DNA of 64,000 bases from JBCCGG01 sp039029395. GTDB lineage: Bacteria > Pseudomonadota > Alphaproteobacteria > Kiloniellales > JAKSDN01. How positions within the stretch are numbered: the first letter of the stretch is position 1; every line of letters begins with the position of its first letter. Under the pieces are notes generated by a model, which was given only the letters and a program-made list of their open reading frames with translations, was not told where the DNA came from and made no database searches. The stretch is taken from NCBI GenBank assembly GCA_039029395.1, contig JBCCGG010000004.1:62001-126000 (forward strand), read 5' to 3'. A program made the position numbers and the translations under genes. Of this stretch, positions 17,317-26,761 are shown piece after piece.

Positions 17317-18564
17317 CTAACGCTCCCGGGTGAGGATCTCGTCCTCGAGCAGGATCGAGGTGGCCCGCGGACTCTGTAGGCCGGGCGCCACGGGGACGGG
17401 CGCGCGCCGGCGCAAGGTCGTCGCCTCGCGCTGGCGCGAGGAAAGGCTCCAGACGTAGAGCACGAGCAAAGCGTAAACCAGGGCCAGAAAGAGGAAGAAG
17501 CTGGCGGGACCCCATTCCTCGATGACCTCGGTGGAGAGGATCGGGCCGAGCGCCATGCCGGTGCTGGCGCAGACGAACAGGGTGGCGCCGGCGCCGACCA
17601 TCTCTTCAGTCTTCAGCACGTCGTTGGTCGCCGCCAAGGAGAAGCCGTAGTGGGCGAAGCAGATGCCTGAGAAGGGCGCGATCAGGATGTAAAGGACGAT
17701 CTCGTAGTCGGGCGGCGTGAGCGCGAGCAGAACTGCCAAGACGGCGTTGATCAGGGACATGGTGCCGATGAAGCGGCCTCGGTCGAAACGGTCGACCATG
17801 TGACCGAGTGGGACCATGAAGACCAGGCTGGCCATATAGACGATCGCCATGAAGGTGCCGACCTCGGTCAGGGTCAGCTGGGCCTTATCGGCATAGATCG
17901 GGCCGGCCCCGACCAGAGCGCCGAAGGCGATGCTGGAGATCGTGATGGCGCCGACCCCGAGCGGCGCTTTGCGGGCCAGACGCCGGAAGCCGATCCGGCG
18001 CGCTGCCTGGTAGGTCGGTGCCGGCCGTGAGCTGAGCAGCAAGGGCACCAGCCCGATTGAAAACAGCACCGAGGCGAGCACGAAGGGGTCGTAGCTCAAG
18101 GGGTTGCTGATGCTCACGAAGAGCGAGCCGATGCCGGCCGAGAAGCCGTTGACCATGACATAGAGGTTGAGGATCTTGCCCCGGGTGTCGTTGGAGCTGC
18201 GGTCGTTAAGCCAGGTCTCGGTCACGATGTAGAGCGCCGCAATGCAGACGCCAGTGACGATGCGCAGCACCAGCCAGCTCGGGATGTTGACGAAGCTGGC
18301 GTGCAGAATGGCGCTGGCCGCCGCGATCGAGGCGAAGGCCGCAAAGACCTTGGCGTGGCCGACCCGCCTGATCAGCTCCGGTACGATCAAGGCGCCGACT
18401 AGGAAGCCAATGAAGTAGCCCGACATGACGATGCCGGTATCAGAGGTGTCGAAGTGCTCGTCGAAGGCCCTGAGCGGCAGCAGGGAGCCCTCGAGCCCCA
18501 GGCTCGCGGAGCACAGCGCCAAGCCGACGAACAGCGGCCAGACCGAGGCCAAGAGCTGCCTCAT
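17317..18564 (-). CDS. MFS transporter, copy B of a tandem pair
   Basis: A 415-residue MFS protein, clearly paralogous to the next gene downstream. It shares RAFDEHFDTSDTGIVMSGY, GHAKVFA, ETWLNDRSSNDTRG, GHMVDRFDRGRF and the MVGAGATLF helix. The copies are transcribed in the same direction, 77 bp apart, and differ mainly in loops and C-terminus. They arose by tandem duplication and probably handle related but not identical substrates. Confidence 0.85.
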   Translation of the reverse strand: MRQLLASVWPLFVGLALCSASLGLEGSLLPLRAFDEHFDTSDTGIVMSGYFIGFLVGALIVPELIRRVGHAKVFAAFASIAAASAILHASFVNIPSWLVLRIVTGVCIAALYIVTETWLNDRSSNDTRGKILNLYVMVNGFSAGIGSLFVSISNPLSYDPFVLASVLFSIGLVPLLLSSRPAPTYQAARRIGFRRLARKAPLGVGAITISSIAFGALVGAGPIYADKAQLTLTEVGTFMAIVYMASLVFMVPLGHMVDRFDRGRFIGTMSLINAVLAVLLALTPPDYEIVLYILIAPFSGICFAHYGFSLAATNDVLKTEEMVGAGATLFVCASTGMALGPILSTEVIEEWGPASFFLFLALVYALLVLYVWSLSSRQREATTLRRRAPVPVAPGLQSPRATSILLEDEILTRER

Positions 18565-18680
18565 CGGCGGTCCAATGGGGAGAGTGGTGTAGGCCTATGA
18601 GGGCAAGAGATCATATCGGTTAAACGCGCCGCGCCGGTTTCTTGAGGCTCTGCTGATCTGAGCAAAGCGGGGCTGGCAAA

Positions 18681-19373
18681 TCAACCGGCAAAGGGCGACA
18701 GCGCCTTCTTGGGAAAGCGCCAGACCCCGCCGGCGCCCAAAAGATGGATCGCGAATCCCTTGCGGAACAAGCCGGCGATGGCCGGGTCGAGCACATCGAG
18801 CCCGCCGGTGTAGGCGCCGAAGGCGGGCAGGATCAGGCGCCGCCCGTCAGTTACGAAGCAGCGCGCGGTGAGCCGCCGGGCGCGCAGGCGCACCGCCGCC
18901 TTCGGGTGAAAGTGACCGGACACCTCGCCAGCCACCAAAGCCGCGTTTTCGGCCTCGTGGCGGAAGGTCAGCGCGCCCAGCGCGACCTCGCTTTCGACCC
19001 GGCCGCCCCAGGCCTCGGGCGGCAGGGGGTCGTGGTTGCCGGCGACCCAGATCCAGTCCCGGCCCTGGGTGAGCGTCGCCAGGACCTGGCCGTCGCCCGG
19101 GTCAAGGCGCTCGCCGGCACCTTGATCGTGGAAGGAGTCGCCTAGGCAGATGACGGTGTCGGGCCGGTGGCGCTCCATCGCATCGCTCAAGGCGCGCAGG
19201 GTCGCGGCGGTATCGTAGGGCGGCAGCAGGCGGCCACGCTCGGCGAAAGCCGTGCCCTTCTCAAAATGCAGGTCGGCGACCGCCAGCAGCCGGCGCTCGG
19301 GCCAGACCAGGGCGCCGCTGGGGTCGGCCAGCAGCCTTTCGCCGTTGAGGCGGATCTCACGGTGCAGCGTCAT
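18681..19373 (-). CDS. pdeM: ligase-associated DNA damage response endonuclease PdeM
   Basis: A 230-residue calcineurin-like metallophosphoesterase. The metal ligand motifs appear in order: ADLHFEKG, LGDSFHD, AGNHDP and SGHFHPK. Together with a helicase, exonuclease and ATP-dependent ligase it forms the known ligase-associated DNA repair quartet, in which PdeM acts as a nuclease or phosphodiesterase. Its ATG overlaps the helicase stop by 4 bp, so it is translationally coupled as the last gene of psuG-helicase-pdeM. Confidence 0.9.
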   Translation of the reverse strand: MTLHREIRLNGERLLADPSGALVWPERRLLAVADLHFEKGTAFAERGRLLPPYDTAATLRALSDAMERHRPDTVICLGDSFHDQGAGERLDPGDGQVLATLTQGRDWIWVAGNHDPLPPEAWGGRVESEVALGALTFRHEAENAALVAGEVSGHFHPKAAVRLRARRLTARCFVTDGRRLILPAFGAYTGGLDVLDPAIAGLFRKGFAIHLLGAGGVWRFPKKALSPFAG

Positions 19374-21814
19374 AGGGGCAGCTCGGCTTGCTCAAGATCC
19401 TCTTCGGTCGCTTCGGCGATGAGCGCTTGGGCGCTCTCGTCGAGCAGCTCTTCGAGCGCCGTTCCGTAGACCTGCTCGCGGCCGATTTCAAGCAGCACCG
19501 GGACGGCAAGCGGCGAGACCTTGCTGAGTGCCCGGTGGCGGATCTTGCCTTGAACTCGGCCGAGCAGTTCGGCCAGGCGGCCGATGTCGGTGAGGCCGCC
19601 GGCAGCGTCTGCCCGGGTCGCGCGCAGCAGTACGTGACCGGGCTCGTGCTTGCGCAGCACGTCGTAGATGAGATCGGCGTTGAAGGTGACCTGGCGGCCG
19701 CTCTTCTCTTGGCCCGGATAGCGCCGCTCGATCAACCCGGCGATCACCGCAACGTTGCGAAAGGTCCGGCGCAGCATGGAGGAATCCGCCATCCACTCCT
19801 CCAGGTCGTCGCCCAGCATATCCTCGTCGAACAGCGCCGCCACGTCCTCTACCGGCGACAGGCTCCAGGTCGCCAGCACGTAGTCGGTCGCGACGAAGCC
19901 GAGTGGCCCGAGGCCGAAACGCTCCATGCGTTTGGTCAGCAGCATGCCGAGAGTCTGGTGGGCGTTGCGACCGGCAAAGCAGTAGGCGACCAGGAATTCT
20001 TTTTGTCCCCTGGGGAAGGTCTCGACCAGCAAGCCATCGGCCGGCGGCAGCACGGAGCGCCAACGCTGCTGGGCGAGCCAGTCGCGCACCGCGCCCGGAA
20101 GCGCCCGCCAGTGGCCCGGCGTCTCGAGCATTTCGCGCACCCGCTCGGCCAGGTGAGTCGAGAGCGGCAGGCGCCCACCCTGGTAGGCCGGGACCTTCGG
20201 CTCGCTGGCGCTGCGCGCCCGGCTGACCTCGGCCCAGGTCTCTCGCAGGCCTTCGAAGACCAGGATCTCACCGGCGAAGATGAAACTGTCCCCGGGCACC
20301 AGGGCCTGAACGAAGTACTCCTCGACCTCGCCCAGGAATCGGCCCCGGCGCAGCTTCAGCTTTATGGTCGGGGATTCCACGATGGTGCCCACGTTCATGC
20401 GATAGCGCCGGGCGTGGGTCGGGCCGGCCAGGCGGTAGAGCCCGTCGCGCCCGCGCAGCAGACGCCGGTAGCGGGCGTAGCTCTTGAGCGCGTAGCCGCC
20501 GTCGCGCACGAAGCCGAGCACGTCGTCGAAGTCGCGCCGGCCGAGATCGGCGTAGGGCGCGGCACGGGTGATCTCGGCGAACAGCTGATCGGCCTGGAAA
20601 GGCCCGGCGCAGGCGGTGCCCAGGATGTGCTGGGCCAGCACGTCCAGGCCGCCCGGGTTGGGCGGGTCGCCGTCCAGGGTGCCGGCGGCGACCCCATCGA
20701 GCGCGGCCTGGCATTCCAGCACCTCGAAGCGGTTGGCCGGCACCAGCAGGGCCCGGCTCGGCTCCTCGAGCCGGTGGTTGGCCCGGCCGATGCGCTGGAC
20801 CAAGCGCGAGACCCCCTTGGGCGCGCCCACCTGGATCACCAGGTCGACCGCCGCCCAGTCGACCCCCAGGTCGAGGGACGAGGTGGCGACCACCGCCCGC
20901 AGATCACCGCGCGCCATGGCGGCTTCGACCTTGCGGCGCTGCTCGGCGGCCAGGCTGCCGTGGTGGAGCGCGATCGGCAGCTTGTCCTCGTTGAGGTGCC
21001 AGAGCTCCCGGAACACGATCTCGGCCTGGGCCCGGGTGTTGACGAAGACCAGCGCGGTCTTGGTCGCGCGGATCCGCTGATAGACCTCGGACAGGGCATG
21101 GACCGCCATGTGGCCCGACCAGGGCAGGCGCTCGCGGGTGGTCAGGATCTCGATCTCCGGCTCGGCCCCTTGTCCACCGGTGACCAGGGCGACCGGTGCG
21201 TCCGCCGCCCGGCCCGTGGGCGAAAGCCAGGCGATCAGCTCGTCCGGGTCTTTCACCGTGGCCGAAAGCCCGACCCGACGGCAGGCGGGCGCCAAGCTTT
21301 GCAGGCGGGCCAGGCCGAGCGCCAGCAGGTCGCCCCGCTTGGTGCCGGCCAGGGCGTGGAGCTCGTCGACCACCACCGTGGTCAGCTTGCCGAAAACCTG
21401 GGGCGCGTCGTGATAGGACAGCAAGAGCGCCAAGGACTCCGGCGTGGTCAGCAACAGATTGGGCGGCGCCCGGCGCTGGCGCTTGCGCTTGCTGTCGGGC
21501 GTATCGCCGGTGCGGGTCTCGCAGGTGATCTGGAGGCCCATCTCGTCGATCGGCGTGGTCAGGTTGCGGTGGATGTCGACGGTGAGCGCCTTCAAGGGCG
21601 AGATGTAGAGGGTGTGCAGCCCCTCGGCCGGTTGCGCGGCCAGCTGGACCAAGCTGGGCAAAAAGCCGGCCAGGGTTTTGCCGCCGCCGGTCGGCGCGAC
21701 CAACAAGGCCGAGCGGCCGGTTTCGGCCGCGGCGACCAGGGCCAGCTGGTGATCGTGGGGCCGCCAGCCCTTGTCCGCGAACCAGCCGGTGAAGGGGGCG
21801 GGCAGGGCGCTCAT
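19370..21814 (-). CDS. ligase-associated DEXH-box DNA helicase (Lhr-like)
   Basis: An 814-residue SF2 helicase. Walker A is APTGGGKT (Lys46), the DEXH box is DELH at 150-153, motif III is SATV and a helicase C domain follows (VATSSLDLGVDWAAVD; QRIGRANHR). The long C-terminal winged-helix/Lhr-specific region completes the fold. Members act as 3'-5' DNA translocases in the ligase-associated damage response. The start at 21814 is set by the 4-bp ATGA overlap with the psuG stop; the longer upstream frame is out of phase with psuG and is a shadow. Confidence 0.92.
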   Translation of the reverse strand: MSALPAPFTGWFADKGWRPHDHQLALVAAAETGRSALLVAPTGGGKTLAGFLPSLVQLAAQPAEGLHTLYISPLKALTVDIHRNLTTPIDEMGLQITCETRTGDTPDSKRKRQRRAPPNLLLTTPESLALLLSYHDAPQVFGKLTTVVVDELHALAGTKRGDLLALGLARLQSLAPACRRVGLSATVKDPDELIAWLSPTGRAADAPVALVTGGQGAEPEIEILTTRERLPWSGHMAVHALSEVYQRIRATKTALVFVNTRAQAEIVFRELWHLNEDKLPIALHHGSLAAEQRRKVEAAMARGDLRAVVATSSLDLGVDWAAVDLVIQVGAPKGVSRLVQRIGRANHRLEEPSRALLVPANRFEVLECQAALDGVAAGTLDGDPPNPGGLDVLAQHILGTACAGPFQADQLFAEITRAAPYADLGRRDFDDVLGFVRDGGYALKSYARYRRLLRGRDGLYRLAGPTHARRYRMNVGTIVESPTIKLKLRRGRFLGEVEEYFVQALVPGDSFIFAGEILVFEGLRETWAEVSRARSASEPKVPAYQGGRLPLSTHLAERVREMLETPGHWRALPGAVRDWLAQQRWRSVLPPADGLLVETFPRGQKEFLVAYCFAGRNAHQTLGMLLTKRMERFGLGPLGFVATDYVLATWSLSPVEDVAALFDEDMLGDDLEEWMADSSMLRRTFRNVAVIAGLIERRYPGQEKSGRQVTFNADLIYDVLRKHEPGHVLLRATRADAAGGLTDIGRLAELLGRVQGKIRHRALSKVSPLAVPVLLEIGREQVYGTALEELLDESAQALIAEATEEDLEQAELPL

Positions 21815-22722
21815 AGCGTGGCGAGCGCCGCGGCGATCTGGCCGCCGAGCCGCGCGTTGGCGACCAGCAGCGCCTTGTTGGCGGCCAAGGTTTGGCCGTC
21901 GCTCAGCTCGAAGAGGCGTTTGAGCAGGAGCGGGGTCAGATCCTTGCCGACGATCCCGGCGGCCTCGGCGTCCTTCTGGGCCTGGGCGGTCATGGCCTCC
22001 AGCGCCTCGGCCGGCAGGGCGTCGGACTGCGGGATCGGATTGGCGATCAACAGGCCGCCTAGGTCGAGCGTCCGCTGGGTCGCGATCAGGGCGGCGGCGG
22101 CGCGCGGGCACTCGACCCGGGCCTCCAGCTTGAGACCGCTGGTGCGGCTGTAGAAGGCCGGGAAGTCGTCGGTGCCGTAGCCGACCACCGGCACCCCTTG
22201 GGTCTCCAGGACCTCCAGGGTTTTGGGCAGGTCGAGGATCGACTTGGCGCCCGAGGCGATGACGGCGACCGGGGTGCGCGCCAGCTCGGGCAGGTCGGCC
22301 GAGACGTCGAAGCTCTCGGCCGCGCCCCGGTGCACGCCGCCGATGCCGCCGGTCGCGAAGACCGCGATGCCGGCGCTGTGGGCGATCGCCATGGTCGCCG
22401 CCACGGTGGTCGCGCCGCCGCCGCCGGCCTGCAGAACCGCCGCCAGATCCCGGCGGCTGACCTTGCGGGCCGCGCCCTGGCCGCGCGCCAGGGCCTCGAG
22501 CTGGGCGTCGCTCAGGCCCACCTGGATGCGGCCCTTGGCAAGCGCGACGATGGCCGGCACGGCGCCGGACTCGCGCACCGCGGCGGCCATGGCTTGGGCC
22601 GTCTCCAGGTTGTCGGGCCAAGGCAGACCGTGGGCCACCAAGGTCGATTCCAGGGCGACCACCGCCCGGCCGGCGCCAAGCGCCAGGCCGACCTCGGGCA
22701 GAACATCCATCAGGCTCTTCAT
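21811..22722 (-). CDS. psuG: pseudouridine-5'-phosphate glycosidase
   Basis: 303 residues. It cleaves pseudouridine 5'-phosphate to uracil and ribose 5-phosphate. Catalytic residues line up with the family: Glu25 (ALESTLVAHG), Lys87 (RKVSRRDL) and Lys160 (GAKSILDLPKT). GTDDFPAFY and the FATGGIGGVHRGAAESFD block are hallmark sequences. No psuK kinase or pseudouridine transporter is adjacent. Instead the gene is the first of an operon with the repair helicase and pdeM (4-bp overlap), divergent from the exonuclease-ligase operon (75-bp gap). Confidence 0.92.
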   Translation of the reverse strand: MKSLMDVLPEVGLALGAGRAVVALESTLVAHGLPWPDNLETAQAMAAAVRESGAVPAIVALAKGRIQVGLSDAQLEALARGQGAARKVSRRDLAAVLQAGGGGATTVAATMAIAHSAGIAVFATGGIGGVHRGAAESFDVSADLPELARTPVAVIASGAKSILDLPKTLEVLETQGVPVVGYGTDDFPAFYSRTSGLKLEARVECPRAAAALIATQRTLDLGGLLIANPIPQSDALPAEALEAMTAQAQKDAEAAGIVGKDLTPLLLKRLFELSDGQTLAANKALLVANARLGGQIAAALATL

Positions 22723-22797
22723 GGCGGGCACTATAGCGAGGCGCCGCGCTGCTCGAAACGGCTGACCGGGGGCGCGGCGGGGGGTAGGCTCTGGGTC

Positions 22798-23829
22798 ATG
22801 AACGCGCCCGCACCGGAGACCTGGATCGAAGTCCGCCCCAAGGGGCTCTACTGCCGGCCCGGCGACTTCTACGTCGATCCGGCCCGACCGGTCGCGCGCG
22901 CGGTGGTGACCCACGGCCACGCCGACCATGCCCGGCCCGACAACGAGGCGGTGCTGGCAACGCCGGAGACCATGGCGATCATGAAAGTGCGCTACGGCGA
23001 GCGGGCCGGCGCTAGCCTCGAGTCTCTGGCCTTTGGCGAGCGACGCGAGGTGGGCGGCGTTTCGCTCAGCCTGGTGCCGGCCGGCCACGTGCTGGGCAGT
23101 GCCCAAGCGGTGCTTGAGTGGCGCGGCAGCCGGGTCGTGGTCTCCGGCGACTACAAGCGCCGGGCCGATCCGACCTGTCCGCCCTTCGAGCCGATCCCTT
23201 GCGATGCCTTCGTGACCGAGGCGACCTTCGGTCTGCCGGTCTTCCGACATCCGCCCGACGACGGGGAGATCGCCAAGCTGCTGACCTCGCTCGAGACCTT
23301 TCCGGAGCGGGCCCATCTGGTCGGCGCCTATGGGCTCGGCAAGGCCCAGCGGGTCATCGCGCTGCTGCGCGCGGCCGGCTACGAGCGCCCGCTCTACCTG
23401 CACGGCGCGCTGCTGCGCTTGTGCGAGCTGTACCAGGAGCTGGGCGTCGCCTTGCCCGGCCTGGTGCCGGTCGCCGAGGTGGACGCCAAAACCCTCCCTG
23501 GCGAGATCGTCCTGGCGCCGCCCTCTGCGCTCAACGACCGCTGGTCCCGCCGCTTGCCGGAGCCAGTCACCGCCATGGCCTCGGGCTGGATGGGGGTGCG
23601 TGCCCGGGCCCGCCAGCGGGGCGCCGAGCTGCCCCTCGTGATCTCCGACCACGCCGACTGGGACGAGCTGACCCGCACGCTCGAGGAGGTCGGGGCGGGC
23701 GAGATCTGGGTCACCCACGGCAACGAGGAGGCCCTGGTGCACTACGCCGGCACCCGGGGCTGGCGGGCCCGGGCGCTCGCCCTGGTCGGCCGCGGCGAGG
23801 AGGAGCAAGAGCAGGAGGCGGCGCCGTGA
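22798..23829 (+). CDS. ligase-associated DNA damage response exonuclease
   Basis: A 343-residue metallo-beta-lactamase/beta-CASP nuclease. The metal motif HGHADH is at residues 39-44, a second metal Asp lies in VVSGDYKRRADP and the beta-CASP region contains HGALLRLCELY. This is the exonuclease of the ligase-associated repair cluster and processes DNA ends before sealing. The start ATG at 22798 gives a family-length protein; the longer upstream frame overlaps psuG on the other strand and is not used. Its stop overlaps the ligase GTG by 4 bp. Confidence 0.9.
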   Translation: MNAPAPETWIEVRPKGLYCRPGDFYVDPARPVARAVVTHGHADHARPDNEAVLATPETMAIMKVRYGERAGASLESLAFGERREVGGVSLSLVPAGHVLGSAQAVLEWRGSRVVVSGDYKRRADPTCPPFEPIPCDAFVTEATFGLPVFRHPPDDGEIAKLLTSLETFPERAHLVGAYGLGKAQRVIALLRAAGYERPLYLHGALLRLCELYQELGVALPGLVPVAEVDAKTLPGEIVLAPPSALNDRWSRRLPEPVTAMASGWMGVRARARQRGAELPLVISDHADWDELTRTLEEVGAGEIWVTHGNEEALVHYAGTRGWRARALALVGRGEEEQEQEAAP

Positions 23830-25406
23830 AGGCCTTCGCGACGCTGCTCGACCGGCTCGCCTTCACGCCGGGACGCAACGGCAAGCTCAAGCTGATGGCC
23901 GACTACTTCGCCGGCGAGGGCGACCCGGCGCGCGGCTACGGTCTGGCGGCCTTGACCGGGGAGCTTGCCTTCACCGGGGCCAAGCCGGCCCTGATCCGTG
24001 CCATCGTCGAGACCCGGGTCGACCCGGTGCTGTTCGCCTGGTCCTACGACTTCGTCGGCGACTTGGCCGAGACCGCGGCGCTGATCTGGCCAAGCCGGCC
24101 CGGCGCAAACCGTCCGCCCGAGCTGCCCGAGGTGGTGACCCGTCTGGCGCGGGCCGGGCGCAGCGAGGTGCCCGGGCTGCTCGAAGGCTGGCTCGACGGG
24201 CTCGACGCCACCGGTCGCTGGGCGCTGCTCAAGCTGATCACCGGGGGCTTGCGCGTCGGGGTCTCGGCGCGCCTGGCCAAGACCGCCTTGGCCCGACTGG
24301 GCGATCAACCCGTCGCCGAGATCGAGGAGGTCTGGCACGGCCTCCAGCCGCCCTACGAGGATCTCTTCGCCTGGCTCGAAGGCCGGGCGCCGCGCCCGAC
24401 CGTCGATCCGCGCCGGGCCTTCCGGCCGCTCATGCTGGCCCAACCCCTGGAGGAGTCCGAGCTGGCGGCGCTTGCCCCGGATCAGTTCCGGGCCGAGTGG
24501 AAGTGGGACGGCATCCGGGTCCAGCTCTCGGCCGGCCCGGCGAGCCGGCGGCTTTTCTCGCGCAGCGGCGACGATATCGGCGGCGCCTTTCCCGACATTC
24601 TGGAGGCGGCCAACTTCGACGGTGTGCTGGACGGCGAGCTGTTGGTGCTGCGCGACGGCCAGGTCGCGCCCTTCAACGACCTGCAGCAGAGGCTCAACCG
24701 CAAGACCGTCTCGGCCAAGCTGCTGGCCAAGCACCCGGCCCACATCCGGCTCTACGACCTGTTGTTCGAGGGACCCGAGGATCTGCGCCCGCTGTCCTTC
24801 GCCCTGCGCCGGGCCCGCCTGGAGGCCTGGTATGATAACACCAAGCCGGCACGCATGGACCTATCGGCGGAGATCCCTTTCGCCAGCTGGGAAGAGCTGG
24901 CGGCCTTGCGCGCCGGGGCCCGGGCGGGTGGCATCGAAGGGCTAATGGTGAAGCGCGCCGACAGCCCCTACTTGGCGGGCCGGCCCAAGGGCCATTGGTT
25001 CAAGTGGAAGCGCGACGCGCTGACCGCCGACTGCGTGCTGATGTATGCCCAGCGCGGCCACGGCAAGCGCTCCTCGTTCTACTCCGACTACACCTTCGGC
25101 GCCTGGCGGGACGGGGAGGGCGGCGATGAACTGGTGCCGGTCGGCAAGGCTTACTTCGGCTTCACCGACGAGGAGCTGAAGCAGCTCGACAAGTGGGTGC
25201 GCGACAACACGACGGAGCGCTTCGGCCCGGTGCGCGCGGTCGCCCCCGGCCTGGTGCTCGAGGTCGCCTTCGATGCGGTCCAGCGCTCGGCGCGCCACAA
25301 ATCCGGTCTCGCGCTGCGCTTCCCGCGCATCCACCGCATCCGCTGGGACAAGCCGGTGGCGGAGGCGGAAAGAGTCGAGACCTTGGCGGGGTGGATCGAG
25401 GGGTGA
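23826..25406 (+). CDS. ATP-dependent DNA ligase
   Basis: 526 residues. The N-terminal DNA-binding domain is followed by the nucleotidyltransferase domain with the adenylated lysine Lys226 (EWKWDGIRVQL), motif III LDGELLVL, motif IV GIEGLMVK and motif V HWFKWKR. An OB domain runs to the C-terminus. It seals nicks in the ligase-associated repair pathway. It begins at a GTG that overlaps the exonuclease stop (GTGA). Its last 147 bp (25260-25406) exist as a second, diverged copy at 26762-26908, beyond an AT-rich insertion. Confidence 0.92.
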   Translation: MKAFATLLDRLAFTPGRNGKLKLMADYFAGEGDPARGYGLAALTGELAFTGAKPALIRAIVETRVDPVLFAWSYDFVGDLAETAALIWPSRPGANRPPELPEVVTRLARAGRSEVPGLLEGWLDGLDATGRWALLKLITGGLRVGVSARLAKTALARLGDQPVAEIEEVWHGLQPPYEDLFAWLEGRAPRPTVDPRRAFRPLMLAQPLEESELAALAPDQFRAEWKWDGIRVQLSAGPASRRLFSRSGDDIGGAFPDILEAANFDGVLDGELLVLRDGQVAPFNDLQQRLNRKTVSAKLLAKHPAHIRLYDLLFEGPEDLRPLSFALRRARLEAWYDNTKPARMDLSAEIPFASWEELAALRAGARAGGIEGLMVKRADSPYLAGRPKGHWFKWKRDALTADCVLMYAQRGHGKRSSFYSDYTFGAWRDGEGGDELVPVGKAYFGFTDEELKQLDKWVRDNTTERFGPVRAVAPGLVLEVAFDAVQRSARHKSGLALRFPRIHRIRWDKPVAEAERVETLAGWIEG

Positions 25407-25643
25407 GGGGGAGCCCCAATTTTGATGCAATATAGAATCGCAATTAGATTATTTAATTAAATCATATAGTTACGCATCGCACTTTCTGTTTGCGTTTTGT
25501 TCCAAAATCGTCTACGGTATGCCGTCACCCATATGTTGTCGAAAAAGTCGTGCGCACCACATCATGCTGCGGATGCAACAAGATTTAGTGGTGCCGATTA
25601 GGCTCCAATTTTACCGTGTAGACCAGGCGGAGACCTTGAATCG
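25407..25643. other. AT-rich left part of a small insertion
   Basis: 237 bp with no gene. From about 25425 the composition drops abruptly to AT-rich (for example the run around 25440-25475), marking the left edge of foreign-looking DNA directly after the ligase stop. It presumably carries the promoter of the orphan gene. No integrase or transposase remnant is visible. Confidence 0.5.
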
Positions 25644-26732
25644 ATGAATCCTAAGCCAAGTGAGATCTCGGTAGTTCCTCGGAAGAGAATCTCCGATGAA
25701 GAGCTTCGTACTTATACTTTCTACACGTCAAATCCTGAGTCGGAACCAAACTACAGTTACGAGCCTCCGCCAGAGACAGCTGAGTTTGAAATCATCGAAA
25801 AGATCTACAATATTCCGCATAAACCACGATCACGAGAAGGTTTCGTTTGGTGCGCATTCTGCGCAAAAAGAACGCACTATGTTGGTGGACTCGCAAAGTA
25901 CTCCGATGGACTATTAAGATCAGTGGGGTGGTGTTGTTGTCAAATGAAACTTGGTGAAGATCTAAAGGAAGGATTCAAGTATATCAAAGGACAGTTCAAA
26001 CGTAGTCGGGTACTCCTAAAGCTCGACGACATCTATCCAATCATGAGTGACCTACTACGAGAGTTAGATCATTTAGCTGGGGCGCCTTCGATCAATACAT
26101 TTGGAGCTGTTCGAAGACAGTTCAGTGAATCCATGAGGGGCGTATGGAACGTCGCCTCTGGTGCGGCATTCCATGAAGGAGGAGAGTTATCCTTCGACGT
26201 AACAATTGCTGACTATTCCAAAACATCTCTCAAGCGGGAAGGGAAGGATGCTGAAAGCGACAACGGCGGCACAAAACGTTTGCAGGGCCAATCGTTTCAA
26301 CGTCACCGGGCGACATACCAGATTTCAGGATGGGAATTTGCTGACCCAAAAGTAGACCTTTCGCAGCAATTGAATGAAGCGATCTCCGTTACTGGGTCTT
26401 ACCTGCGCGGCAATCGATCCATTGACACAGATAGTATGAGCACGAATGAACTGAGGGGGAGGGTGCAGCAGGTACAGAGCTTAATTGCGATGCTCGAGAC
26501 ATTGGAGCGTTTGAGCCAATCGTTGCCGGCCTTCTTCTCTCGCGAAAACATGAGGTACTTGGCTGAGTATCGAAACTCACAGCTAGATGTTCATGCCTAT
26601 GTCCCTCTGCCGAATGGCATGCTCTGGAAGCCGGCTGGTGCTGACGAAGTTCGAATCACGATGCCTTCGAAGTACACTCCGATAAAGATCCGGGCTTTGG
26701 AGAGACTTCGGCGAGCAATCGTCAAAGATTGA
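25644..26732 (+). CDS. orphan AT-rich gene, Cys-motif hypothetical protein
   Basis: A 362-residue protein of no family I recognise. Residues 70-99 have a zinc-ribbon-like pattern: Cys70-x2-Cys73, His78, then Cys97-Cys98-Cys99. The rest is charged and soluble with a long helical part around residues 255-310 and no signal peptide. Base composition and codon use are clearly AT-richer than every gene within many kilobases on the left, indicating transfer. It lies alone between the ligase 3' end and a second copy of that 3' end. Such single-cargo positions often carry defence or toxin genes, but nothing in the sequence proves that here. Confidence 0.6.
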   Translation: MNPKPSEISVVPRKRISDEELRTYTFYTSNPESEPNYSYEPPPETAEFEIIEKIYNIPHKPRSREGFVWCAFCAKRTHYVGGLAKYSDGLLRSVGWCCCQMKLGEDLKEGFKYIKGQFKRSRVLLKLDDIYPIMSDLLRELDHLAGAPSINTFGAVRRQFSESMRGVWNVASGAAFHEGGELSFDVTIADYSKTSLKREGKDAESDNGGTKRLQGQSFQRHRATYQISGWEFADPKVDLSQQLNEAISVTGSYLRGNRSIDTDSMSTNELRGRVQQVQSLIAMLETLERLSQSLPAFFSRENMRYLAEYRNSQLDVHAYVPLPNGMLWKPAGADEVRITMPSKYTPIKIRALERLRRAIVKD

Positions 26733-26761
26733 ATCAGCTCATCGGTTGATACTTTAAGATC

